Made by a program: the position numbers and the translations under genes. Source: UBA1366 sp047602575 (GTDB taxonomy: Bacteria > Bacillota > Clostridia > Oscillospirales > Ruminococcaceae). Taken from it: a stretch of 64,000 nucleotides of DNA. The notes beneath the pieces are model-generated. The model had not been told where the DNA came from, made no database searches, and worked only from the letters and a program-made list of their open reading frames with translations. The stretch lies in the NCBI GenBank assembly GCA_047602575.1, contig JASGGY010000002.1, forward strand, positions 157,600 through 221,599, read 5' to 3'. Positions 1-7,710 of the stretch are shown one piece after another (the stretch's first letter is position 1; each line of letters starts with the position of its first letter).

Positions 1-551
1 GGAACGGCAACTGGGTTCAGGTTCTTCTAACGAGCGATGACCTTTCCAACACTTCTATTGAGTTCACCATCGACACAAGCGATGCAACTTGGCAGGATGC
101 CGGCGAAGGCGAAGATGCAATGACCGAGTGGACGGTACTCAGAGTCGGCGATACCAGCGACACCTCTGCTTATCAGCTGTTTGCCGAGGATACAACGCTC
201 GGTTCCTACACTTACACAATGACCTCTGACATGTTGACCGAAGCACTTGGCAATGACAAGATCAAATGCCCTGCCAATGAAGATGGTACCTATACACTGG
301 GCTTCAGCATTCAGATTGGTCACCTTGCAAACGCAAAGGTTACCGGCGTTGTGACTTCTGACGTTCTTCCCGCAACAGAAGAAACCACTTCTGATACAGA
401 AGTGACTTCTGACACGGAAACAACCGGCGACGCTGACACTGACAGCACAACCGCTGAAGACGATACCGCTACCACCGGCGCAACCACCGGCCTTGCATTC
501 CTCGGTCTGGCAGTTGCAGCTTGCGCAGTCGTAGCAGCAAAGAGAAAGTAA
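1..551 (+). CDS. C-terminal part of a secreted, wall-anchored surface protein (5' end outside window)
   Basis: The reading frame is open from base 3 and ends at TAA 549-551, so only the last ~182 residues are present. They form a beta-rich segment (Trp/Tyr/Thr-rich, like a carbohydrate-binding or Ig-like module), then a low-complexity Thr/Asp/Glu stalk (repeats of TSDTE and TTGDAD), then TTGATTGLAFLG, a hydrophobic stretch and a terminal KRK. This is the layout of a sortase-type sorting signal and resembles the NPXTG-type anchors seen in ruminococci, although the exact motif here is TTG rather than NPXTG or LPXTG. An intrinsic terminator follows at 595. The enzymatic or binding activity lies upstream and cannot be judged. 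Confidence 0.6.
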   Translation, partial: NGNWVQVLLTSDDLSNTSIEFTIDTSDATWQDAGEGEDAMTEWTVLRVGDTSDTSAYQLFAEDTTLGSYTYTMTSDMLTEALGNDKIKCPANEDGTYTLGFSIQIGHLANAKVTGVVTSDVLPATEETTSDTEVTSDTETTGDADTDSTTAEDDTATTGATTGLAFLGLAVAACAVVAAKRK

Positions 552-594
552 ATTCACTTTCCCTAAAAAATCATTCTGATTAAGCTATTTTTAA

Positions 595-623
595 GAAATC
601 TCGCTTTCGCGAGGTTTCTTTTT
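595..623 (+). terminator. intrinsic terminator after surface protein
   Basis: A nine-base stem GAAATCTCG/CGAGGTTTC with a short loop is followed by TTTTT. Confidence 0.8.
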
Positions 624-717
624 GTTATAGATAGTTTGCTGCCAGAAATACGTGATTATGGTGAAATAATTGTGTTAAATTAACAAAAAGATTCAGAAAA
701 ATTGTGCAAAGAGTGTA

Positions 718-746
718 TTGCATGTTCAATGGGGGAATGTTATAAT
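718..746 (+). promoter_or_regulatory. sigma-A-type promoter for the Thr-rich lipoprotein gene
   Basis: TTGCAT (718-723) and TATAAT (741-746) are separated by 17 bases, about 40 bases upstream of the ATG. Confidence 0.65.
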
Positions 747-783
747 AGAATTGCAAATTAACTTAATGTTAACTGGAGGAATT

Positions 784-1641
784 ATGATGGAAATGAAGAA
801 GCTCACCGCCGTTGTGCTGTCCGTAATCACCGCGGCATCCGTTCTCTCAGCCTGCGGCAAGGACAAGGATGATTCAAAGGCTGCAACTACCACCAAAGCA
901 ACGACTCCTGCCGTTACGACAGCCGCCACCACCACAGCGGCCGTAACAACCACCGCGGCTGCAACCACAACCGCTGCAACCACCACAACCGTTGGAGAAA
1001 CCACCACAGAAACTTGGCCGGTAATTACACCCGCAGCAGGCGCGCTCGTGTTTGACGATTCCAAGATGGATTTGTCCTTTGTCCACGCGATGGCAGAAAA
1101 GGATTATAAGGGCACGGATGAATCTCACGTAAAAGTTTCAATCGCCAAATATAACGGCGAAAAAATGCTGAAGGTGGAGACACTCGATCAGAACCTGGCA
1201 AAAACCGGTTATAAGATTCCGAAGCTCCAGTTCGATATGCAGACCATTTTCAAGGGCAAAGAAGCAGACCTGCCCAAGATTGCGTTCATCGAAATTGATG
1301 CATTCTATGTAGCAGTTGGTCCTTTTACTAGCCCGAGCACCGGCGAAGAAGCACAGGTTCCCGGAAACTTCATGGGTGCGATCGCAACCCAGCCCTACAA
1401 TGCTTCCAAGGAAACCACCGACTGGAAACAGCTCATCGACTTCTCAGACTCCGAGTGGACAAAGGAATGGGGCTATGTGCAGATTGAAGCGAAATCCATC
1501 TTAGGACCCTTCGTTGAAACCACCGAGCCGCAGTACCTGACCATAATGAGATGGTCCATCCCCAACGACGCTTGCTTCTATATCAAGGACATCACCTTCC
1601 TTGATGAGAACAAAGAAGTTATCGCAACCGCACTTTCTTAA
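784..1641 (+). CDS. Lipoprotein with Thr-rich linker and C-terminal beta-sandwich-like domain
   Basis: About 285 residues. The start at ATG 784 (or 787) is chosen because GGAGGA lies at 775-780 and the residues that follow form a lipoprotein signal: KK, a hydrophobic core and the lipobox LSAC. Mature Cys is followed by a charged patch and a linker made almost only of Thr, Ala and Val, then ~200 residues rich in aromatic and charged residues ending FYIKDITFLDENKEV. That ending resembles the last strands of carbohydrate-binding jelly-roll modules, which is inference. The protein is probably membrane-anchored and exposed. It has its own promoter (718-746) and terminator (1654-1686), so it is probably monocistronic. 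No catalytic motif is visible. Confidence 0.6.
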   Translation: MMEMKKLTAVVLSVITAASVLSACGKDKDDSKAATTTKATTPAVTTAATTTAAVTTTAAATTTAATTTTVGETTTETWPVITPAAGALVFDDSKMDLSFVHAMAEKDYKGTDESHVKVSIAKYNGEKMLKVETLDQNLAKTGYKIPKLQFDMQTIFKGKEADLPKIAFIEIDAFYVAVGPFTSPSTGEEAQVPGNFMGAIATQPYNASKETTDWKQLIDFSDSEWTKEWGYVQIEAKSILGPFVETTEPQYLTIMRWSIPNDACFYIKDITFLDENKEVIATALS

Positions 1642-1653
1642 ACAACAAAATCT

Positions 1654-1686
1654 AACCCTGCCGATGAAAGTCAGCAGGGTTTTTTC
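1654..1686 (+). terminator. intrinsic terminator after Thr-rich lipoprotein
   Basis: AACCCTGC and GCAGGGTT form an eight-base stem with a 12-base loop, followed by a T run. It abuts the 3' end of the converging lipoprotein gene. Confidence 0.8.
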
Positions 1687-2198
1687 TATGTTTTCTGAAA
1701 GTCCGAAATTTCGACTGTCAAACCCTCGCCCTCGACCGAAAGCGCAACGGGCGTTTTGCCGTCAAATTTCAGGGTGTAATCCGCGCCGTCCACCAAGCCG
1801 CGTGCTTGCGTAAAGCCGCCGCTTTTCGTGAAATCCGCATCGCCGGACAGTGCCGCATCATCAAGCGCCTGCGTCGTCAGCCGCGCCGCTGCACTCTGCG
1901 GAAGCTCCGCTGCAAGCCCCTCATACCGCAGCCCCTGATAGGTGAGCGTGCAGGCGTCATTTTGGGCGGAAAGCGTCAGTCCCGCCAGCGTTTCGGGGGC
2001 AAGGTACGTCACCGTCCAGCCAGTTTCTCCGTGCGTGAAAGTCGCTTGTGATTCCGCGCCGTTCTGCGTTAAAACACCGGTGAAGCTGTAGTTAAAATTC
2101 AAATCAACCGGCGCGGCTTCTCCGCCGCAAGCCGAACAACCCGCTGCAATTGCCAGCACACAGCCGGCGGCAAGCAGCCGTTTCATTGCTCTTTTCAA
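1686..2198 (-). CDS. Small lipoprotein, last gene of the acpS-nnr operon
   Basis: 170 residues. The N-terminus (MKRAMKRLLAAGCVLAIAAG followed by Cys) is a lipoprotein signal with two possible acylated cysteines (C21 in AAGC, C24 in SAC). The rest is a single small domain with many short beta strands (LNFNYSFTGVL, TGWTVTYLAP, YTLKFDGKTPVALSV) that recalls LolA/LppX-like lipoprotein folds; this is a fold impression only. It starts 28 bases after nnr ends and is on the same strand, so it is probably co-transcribed. No conserved catalytic residues are seen and no function is assigned. Confidence 0.6.
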   Translation of the reverse strand: MKRAMKRLLAAGCVLAIAAGCSACGGEAAPVDLNFNYSFTGVLTQNGAESQATFTHGETGWTVTYLAPETLAGLTLSAQNDACTLTYQGLRYEGLAAELPQSAAARLTTQALDDAALSGDADFTKSGGFTQARGLVDGADYTLKFDGKTPVALSVEGEGLTVEISDFQKT

Positions 2199-2225
2199 GT
2201 CATCAGCCCTTCCGGACAGCCGATC

Positions 2226-3782
2226 TTAAAGCGTTTCGAGCGCCGCGAAACTTTCGGGAAGCAACTGCAACAGATCACCGGCGGTCACGCCGCGCGGTGA
2301 ACGCCGTTCAGTCAGTCGCTGCGCCGCGTCACCGACCAGAAATGCCGCCAGCGCGCAAGCACCTTCCGGTGAAAAAACGCCCGCCCGCGCCGTTTGCGCG
2401 GCAATTCCGCAAAGCAGTCCCGCCAGTAAATCGCCGCTCGCACCCTTGCTTTGCGCGGTGTTTCCCGCGGCGCTGAAAAGCGTACGCGCTTGTCCGGCGA
2501 TGAAGCTTCCCGCGCCCTTCGCAAGCACCGTGCAGCGGTGCGCAAGCGCAATCTCACGCGCGCAGTCGAGCCGCGCCGCTTCATCCGCACGCGCTTGCCC
2601 CGCCAGCCGCGCCAGTTCGCCCGGATGGGGTGTGAGCAGAACGGCGGCTTTTGTGCTGTCCAGTACATATATATGCGGCACAAGGCTTGTTATGCCGTCC
2701 GCGTCAAGAATCAGCGGACACGCAAGCCGTTTGAGCAGCGCTGCGCAGATCGCGGCGGTCGATGCCGTGTTGCCCATGCCGCAGCCGGCAAGCACCGCGT
2801 CGGCGTTTTCACACAGCGAAACAATTTCGTCCGTTTTTGCGGCGGGAATTGAACCGTCCGCGTCGGCTTCAAACGCGGTCACAATTGCTTCCGGACAGCG
2901 CACCCGCACCGCCGCCGCCGTTTCTGTGGTCGTGACAAGCTTCACAAGCCCCGCGCCGCTGCGCAGAGCGGCTTCGCAGGCAATCGCCGCAGCGCCGGTA
3001 TAACGCGCGCTGCCGCAGATTAAAACCGCCGTGCCGAACGTTCCCTTATGCCCGTCAACCGGACGCGGCGGCAGAAACGACGCAGCAGCCCGAGACGAAA
3101 CCACCGAAATTTTCGCCGCATGATTCGGTATTTCGGGAATGCCGATGTCAACGGTTGTGATCTTGCCGCAAACAATGCGTCCGGCGGGCAGCAGCATCCC
3201 GATTTTCGGCGCATGGAAGGTCACTGTGTACTCGCAGACCGGCGTATGCTGCGCAGGTTTGCCGGTCAGGCAGTCCAGCCCGCTAGGTGCGTCGCAGGCG
3301 ATTTTAACGGCGTTGCTGCGGGAAAACGCATCCAGCGCTTCCTGTGTCACTGCGTCTGGCGTTCCGTGAAAGCCCGTTCCGAATAGCGCATCCACCAGCA
3401 CCTGTGCGCCGCGAAGCGCTTGCGCAAAGGAAAACCCCGCCGCAGTCGCATCGAAAATTTCGATGTACGGCGCAGCGTTTCGCAATTTCTCCAGCGCCTG
3501 TGCAGCGGGCGCGGAAGACGGCGCGCCGTGTGTCAGCACCACACGCGGGCGGATGCCGTACTGCGCCGCCAGATACTGCGCGCAGACCAGCCCGTCCCCG
3601 CCGTTGTTGCCCTTGCCGCACAGCAGTACGACCGCACGCAGCATTCCGCGGTAGCAGACATTCTTGACAAACCCCGCCAGCGCGTAACCGGCGTTGTCCA
3701 TGAGCGTTTCGAGCGAAATCCCGCGTGTCACCGCAAACTGCTCTGCGGCTGCCATCTGCGCGGGGGAAAGACAAACCTCCAT
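2226..3782 (-). CDS. nnr: Bifunctional NAD(P)HX epimerase / ADP-dependent NAD(P)HX dehydratase
   Basis: 518 residues, full length for the fused repair enzyme. The N-terminal YjeF_N domain (about 1-210) epimerises S- and R-NAD(P)HX; the phosphate loop GKGNNGGDG is at residues 56-64. The C-terminal ribokinase-like domain (about 225-515) dehydrates S-NAD(P)HX at the expense of ADP: KGTFGTAVLICGSARYTGAA near its start, LTPHPGELARL in the middle, and the ADP-binding/catalytic motif GASGDLLAGLL near residue 445. It is a cytosolic metabolite-repair enzyme. It follows acpS after 74 bases, a pairing common in Firmicutes. Start ATG at 3782 with GGAGGT just upstream. Confidence 0.92.
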   Translation of the reverse strand: MEVCLSPAQMAAAEQFAVTRGISLETLMDNAGYALAGFVKNVCYRGMLRAVVLLCGKGNNGGDGLVCAQYLAAQYGIRPRVVLTHGAPSSAPAAQALEKLRNAAPYIEIFDATAAGFSFAQALRGAQVLVDALFGTGFHGTPDAVTQEALDAFSRSNAVKIACDAPSGLDCLTGKPAQHTPVCEYTVTFHAPKIGMLLPAGRIVCGKITTVDIGIPEIPNHAAKISVVSSRAAASFLPPRPVDGHKGTFGTAVLICGSARYTGAAAIACEAALRSGAGLVKLVTTTETAAAVRVRCPEAIVTAFEADADGSIPAAKTDEIVSLCENADAVLAGCGMGNTASTAAICAALLKRLACPLILDADGITSLVPHIYVLDSTKAAVLLTPHPGELARLAGQARADEAARLDCAREIALAHRCTVLAKGAGSFIAGQARTLFSAAGNTAQSKGASGDLLAGLLCGIAAQTARAGVFSPEGACALAAFLVGDAAQRLTERRSPRGVTAGDLLQLLPESFAALETL

Positions 3783-3856
3783 CGTGACCTCCTGTTCGGT
3801 AAAAGCGGGTCAATCCCGCAGGGCAACAGTCACCGCTGACGAATCGGAATGCGTGG

Positions 3857-4246
3857 TTACTTTAAGCTGTAACAACCGCCCTGCTCCAGCAGGGCAATTA
3901 CCACCGCCGACGCGTAGGAACGCGTGTGCGTGATGCTGACTTGAAAGGTAAGCCCCGCGGCAAGCCGTTTCGCAGCCCCCGTGAGGACAAGCTCCGGCGC
4001 ACCCAGCGCGTTTCGCAGTACCGAAATTTCGCTGAGCAAAAACCCGTCCACACCCGTTCCAAGTGCCTTTGAAAACGCCTCCTTCGCCGCCCAGTTGCCC
4101 GCCATTGACGGTATAGGCGCGCGTTTCGACGAAAAAAGGGCAAGCTCCTCCGCGGAGTATACCCTTTCTAAAAACCGTTTATGCGCGACACTTTTCGCAA
4201 TCCGCGAAATTTCGACCGTGTCGATGCCGATCCCGACCAACTGCAT
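3857..4246 (-). CDS. acpS: Holo-[acyl-carrier-protein] synthase
   Basis: 129 residues. Transfers 4'-phosphopantetheine from CoA to Ser of apo-ACP for fatty acid synthesis. The family signature is complete: GIGIDTVEI with the Mg-binding Asp (residue 9) and WAAKEAFSKALG with the second metal ligand Glu (residue 56), and SITHTRSYASAVVI near the C-terminus. It lies 12 bases downstream of a two-helix membrane protein gene and upstream of nnr, forming one minus-strand operon read from the promoter at 4816-4844. Confidence 0.93.
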   Translation of the reverse strand: MQLVGIGIDTVEISRIAKSVAHKRFLERVYSAEELALFSSKRAPIPSMAGNWAAKEAFSKALGTGVDGFLLSEISVLRNALGAPELVLTGAAKRLAAGLTFQVSITHTRSYASAVVIALLEQGGCYSLK

Positions 4247-4258
4247 CCGGATTTCCCG

Positions 4259-4774
4259 CTAAAACGCCGACCGCGCGGTTTTCGGCAGGAACGGACGCAT
4301 CAGCTCCAGCAGTTCCTCGTTCGGCGAAACGAGTACATACGCAGCGCCGTAAGTCTTATCGCTGATTTCCACGAAATAGGTTTCGTCCTCGCCTCCGCCG
4401 GAAGCGTCGATGACGGTATGGCTGGGGTCGAGCTTCTGCTCGCTTTCCAGCTTGCCGAAGCTGAGCGCAGCGCCGAGCCGGAACGTCACAAGACGTTTGC
4501 GCTTGCGCTGCCCGATGATTTTGTCGATGTCGATCTCGCCGTTGGTGAGAATGTATTCATACTCCACGCTCATCCCGGCCATGAGGTAGATATCGCCGTA
4601 AATCATGCCGCCCACGGCAAGCAGATAAATCATAATCAGCTGTGGGATGGCGGAAACCACGAAAAAGAGGATGCCCGCCAGCGAAATTGTGCCGAGAATG
4701 ATGCAGAGCTTCTTGATTCGGTCACTTTCGTTGGGAATTTTTTTAACAATCTGTTCTTTGTAAACATCGGTCAT
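4259..4774 (-). CDS. Conserved clostridial membrane protein with two TM segments, first gene of acpS operon
   Basis: 171 residues. A short basic N-terminus (MTDVYKEQIVKKIPNESDRI) precedes two adjacent hydrophobic segments (about 22-42 and 46-66) joined by SAIPQL, then a soluble C-terminal domain with PH-like strands (YEYILTNGEIDIDKIIGQRKRK, FVEISDKTYGAAYVLVSP). I recognise the general look of a small family found next to acpS in Clostridia (possibly DUF6106), but cannot confirm the name. The soluble part resembles bacterial PH-like domains, which is inference. Promoter at 4816-4844; acpS begins 12 bases after its stop. Confidence 0.65.
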   Translation of the reverse strand: MTDVYKEQIVKKIPNESDRIKKLCIILGTISLAGILFFVVSAIPQLIMIYLLAVGGMIYGDIYLMAGMSVEYEYILTNGEIDIDKIIGQRKRKRLVTFRLGAALSFGKLESEQKLDPSHTVIDASGGGEDETYFVEISDKTYGAAYVLVSPNEELLELMRPFLPKTARSAF

Positions 4775-4815
4775 GATAAACGCTCCGTTTCCGCGCTAAG
4801 CGCGTTGTTTTTTTC

Positions 4816-4844
4816 AGTATACAATATTTCCAAACGGATTACAA
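4816..4844 (-). promoter_or_regulatory. sigma-A-type promoter of the membrane protein-acpS-nnr operon
   Basis: Read on the minus strand: TTGTAA (4844-4839), 17 bases, TATACT (4821-4816), with a leader of ~40 bases to the ATG at 4774. Confidence 0.65.
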
Positions 4845-4863
4845 GCCCTGATTTTTTGAAAAA

Positions 4864-4891
4864 CAAAAAGCACCCGGGGTCACGGATGCTC
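4864..4891 (-). terminator. intrinsic terminator of rpsT
   Basis: On the minus strand AGCATCCG pairs with CGGGTGCT and is followed by TTTTTG, 25 bases after the rpsT stop. Confidence 0.75.
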
Positions 4892-4915
4892 ATGGTTGTT
4901 ATGATGCAAAAAGCC

Positions 4916-5186
4916 TTACGCGTTGGGTTGCGCATTGAGCTTCTTTGCAAGCTGGGATTTTTTTCTGGCGGCCTTGTTCTTATGCACGATACCCTTTGCA
5001 GAAGCCTGGTCAACCTTCTTTATAGCGGCTTTGACAGCGTCCGCTTTGGCTGCGTCGTTGCTGACAACAGCGGCTTCCGCCTTCTTCGAGAACCGTCTTA
5101 AGTTCGGACTTCGCAATTTTGTTTACGAGTGTTTTCTTTGCGATGATCCTAACGCGCTTTTTCACCGATTTGCTTTTCTTTGGCAT
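4916..5186 (-). CDS. rpsT: 30S ribosomal protein S20, reading frame broken by one base
   Basis: S20 is a primary binder of 16S rRNA in the small subunit. Two overlapping frames together give one ~89-residue S20. Frame 1 from ATG 5186 reads MPKKSKSVKKRVRIIAKK and on to SELKTVL; frame 2 continues KKAEAAVVSNDAAKADAV and ends HKNKAARKKSQLAKKLNAQP, the typical S20 tail. The switch is at 5084-5090, where the coding strand reads GTTCTCGAAGAAGGCG; removing one G restores LKTVLKKAEAAV. Start codon has AAGGAGGGTAAAT upstream; promoter at 5289-5317; terminator at 4864-4891. Because S20 is nearly universal, a sequencing or assembly indel is likelier than true loss. Confidence 0.85.
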
Positions 5187-5288
5187 ATTTACCCTCCTTG
5201 CTGACAAAAAATCTGCACGCATCCGAATGTGCCCCTGCACGACTGAGAGGAAATGCAATTTGCGCATACGTAACAAGCATCAAGAAAC

Positions 5289-5317
5289 ATTTTACCACAT
5301 CCCGCCGTAAAATGCAA
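5289..5317 (-). promoter_or_regulatory. sigma-A-type promoter of rpsT
   Basis: Minus strand: TTGCAT (5317-5312), 17-base spacer, TAAAAT (5294-5289); about 100-base leader before the S20 start. Confidence 0.55.
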
Positions 5318-5518
5318 GCGTTTTCCCGAATTAATTTTGAATTTTTCCGTAATAAATCTTTTCTGAAAGATAAAGAAGCGCACTTGCCGGAACAGGCTCT
5401 CGCTGCTTCCGCATTTTATCACAATTTGACACGTCGGGGCTGTCCGGTAAAAACCGCACAGCCCCGTTTTCTTATAAAAAGCACTGCTTTTCTACGCCCC
5501 AGCTTTGCCGTAAAAATC

Positions 5519-5547
5519 TTGCATTCGCTGTGAAACTGTGTTATAAT
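5519..5547 (+). promoter_or_regulatory. sigma-A-type promoter of recJ
   Basis: TTGCAT (5519-5524), 17 bases, TATAAT (5542-5547), 43 bases before the recJ ATG. Confidence 0.65.
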
Positions 5548-5590
5548 ATACTATTATCATAGAAAAAACGCTTCCGAAAGCTGGTACGCC

Positions 5591-7644
5591 ATGAAACGCT
5601 GGAAAATCAACCGCCCCGACCCGGCAAAAACCCTTGCGCTCACAAGCCGCACCGACCTCACGCCCCTTTGCGCGGATGTACTGGTATCGCGTGGGATCAG
5701 CTCCGTTGAGGACGCCGCCACGTTTTTTGCTCAGGAGGAGCTTTCCGACCCATTCCTGCTCAAGGATATGCAAACCGCCGCGGACATTCTCACCGAGGCG
5801 GCGGAGGACGGCGAACGCATCTGCGTTTATGGCGATTATGACTGCGACGGGGTGACGGCGACGGCGGTGCTTTATAGCTATCTGCTGTGCATGGGTGCGG
5901 ATGCGGTGTATTATATTCCCGAACGCAGCGAGGGCTATGGATTGAGCATTGCGGCTGTTGATCAAATTGCGGCGATGGGCGTTTCGGTGATTGTGACGGT
6001 GGACAACGGCATTTCCGCTGTAGCGGAAGCCGCACATATCAGAGAGCTTGGGATGCGCCTTGTCATCACCGACCACCACCAGCCCCCCGCGGCGCTGCCC
6101 GACGCGGAAGCGATTGTCAACCCCCACCGCGCGGATTGTCCCTCCCCGTTTAAGGAGCTTGCGGGTGTGGGCGTGGCGCTCAAGCTTTGCGCGGCGCTTG
6201 ACGGGGGCGATTACGGCGCTGTGCTGAGCAATACGGCGACCTTGCCGCCATCGGTACAATCGCTGATGTCGTTTCGCTGACGGGGGAGAACCGCACGCTG
6301 GTGCGCACGGGCTTGCGGCTTTTAAAGAACACGGAAAACCATGCGCTTGATTTGCTGCTTGACCAAGCCGCCGTCAAACGGGAAGCCATCACCGCACAGG
6401 CGGTTGCGTTCGGCATCGCGCCGCGCATCAATGCCGCCGGACGCTTCGGCTCGCCGAAAACTGCGCTGGAAGCGTTTGTCGGCGAAGATCCGGAGGAAAT
6501 CTCTGCGCTCGTCGATCAGCTCAGCGGGCTGAACACCCGCCGCCGCGCCGCGGAAGCGGAAATCCTCGCGCAGATTTACGCGCACATTGACGCGCACCCG
6601 CAGCTTGCATACGAGCGTGTGCTGGTGCTTGACGGAACGGGCTGGCACCACGGCGTGATCGGCATCATTGCCGCAAAGGTGCTGGAGCGGTTCGGCAAGC
6701 CCTGCATCATTCTTTCCACCGACGACGGCGTGACCGCAAAAGGCTCCGCGCGCAGCTTTAAGGGCTTTCATATCTATCACTGCCTTGCCGCGTGTGCGGC
6801 GTTGCTCAAGCGTTTCGGCGGGCATGAATGCGCGGGCGGGCTGGAGCTTCCCTGCGACAACATCCCCGCCCTCCGCGCGGCGGTGGCGCAGTATGCCGCG
6901 TGCGAGGCACCGACCATGCCGGCGCTGACACTTACGGCGGATAAGCTGCTCACCGGTGCGGATTTTGACCTGGCGCAGGTGGAAAGTCTGGCGATTCTAG
7001 AACCGTTCGGCGAGGGCAATCCCCAGCCGGTGTTCGCGGCGCTGGGCGCAAAGGCGGAGCGGCTCATACCCCTTTCGCAGGGCAAGCACACGAAAATCGA
7101 ATTTTCTTATGACGGAATCAAACAGAGCGCGTTGCTGTTTTCCCGCGCGCCGGAAACGCTGGGGATTGCAATCGGCGACCGGATTGATTTGTTGATGACG
7201 CTGGAGGTCAGCACATACGGCGGGCAAAAAAGCGTTGCGGCAAAGCTGATGGATTTCCGTCCGTCGGGCATCAAACAAGAGCCGTTTTTCGCGGCAAAGG
7301 ATTGTTACGAGCGGTTTCTGCGCGGGGAGAAAATCGAGCCGGCGCTCGTGGCAAAAATCGTGCCGTCGCGTGCGGAGCTGGTGGATGTTTATAAGCTGAT
7401 GGGTGAATTAAAAACCGCGACCGCAGAAAAGCTGTTTGCGGCATTGTTCACAAAGCATGCAGCTGCTCATCCTGCGCTTGGCGGGATGAATTTCTGCAAG
7501 CTGAAGCTCTGTGCGGATATTTTCGCCGAAGCCGGACTGGTTTCGCATCAGGCAAGCACCGATACCTACACCGTTTTGCCGGTGACAAAAAAAGCCGATC
7601 TGGAAGCGACGGTGCTGTTACAACGGCTGCGGAAACAGGTTTGA
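5591..7644 (+). CDS. recJ: Single-stranded-DNA-specific 5'-3' exonuclease RecJ, one internal frameshift
   Basis: RecJ degrades single-stranded DNA 5' to 3' in recombination and mismatch/base excision repair. The first frame (5591 to about 6225) contains the DHH core: VYGDYDCDGVTATAVLYSYL (motif with catalytic Asp), VTVDNGI and VITDHHQPP (DHH). The second frame (from about 6226) continues EQYGDLAAIGTIADVVSLTG, then the DHHA1 and OB-fold parts with GRFGSPKTALEAF, HHGVIGIIAAK and GGHECAGGLELP. Frame switch lies at GCTGTGCTGAGCAA (6219-6230), where one missing base would restore a continuous ~684-residue protein. The second part also runs past the usual RecJ core with an ~80-residue tail. Promoter at 5519-5547. 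Confidence 0.88.
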
Positions 7645-7710
7645 GTTCATAAGATTTACATAACAGCATACACAACGCGCAGTTCACGTTGGGGAGTAAG
7701 GAGTAACAAA

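Noticed and set aside
27..557. Cys-rich 176-residue open frame on the minus strand opposite the first gene
   Set aside because: It is fully antisense to a gene with clear domain and anchor signals, and its composition mirrors the Thr/Ala codons of that gene. No ribosome site.
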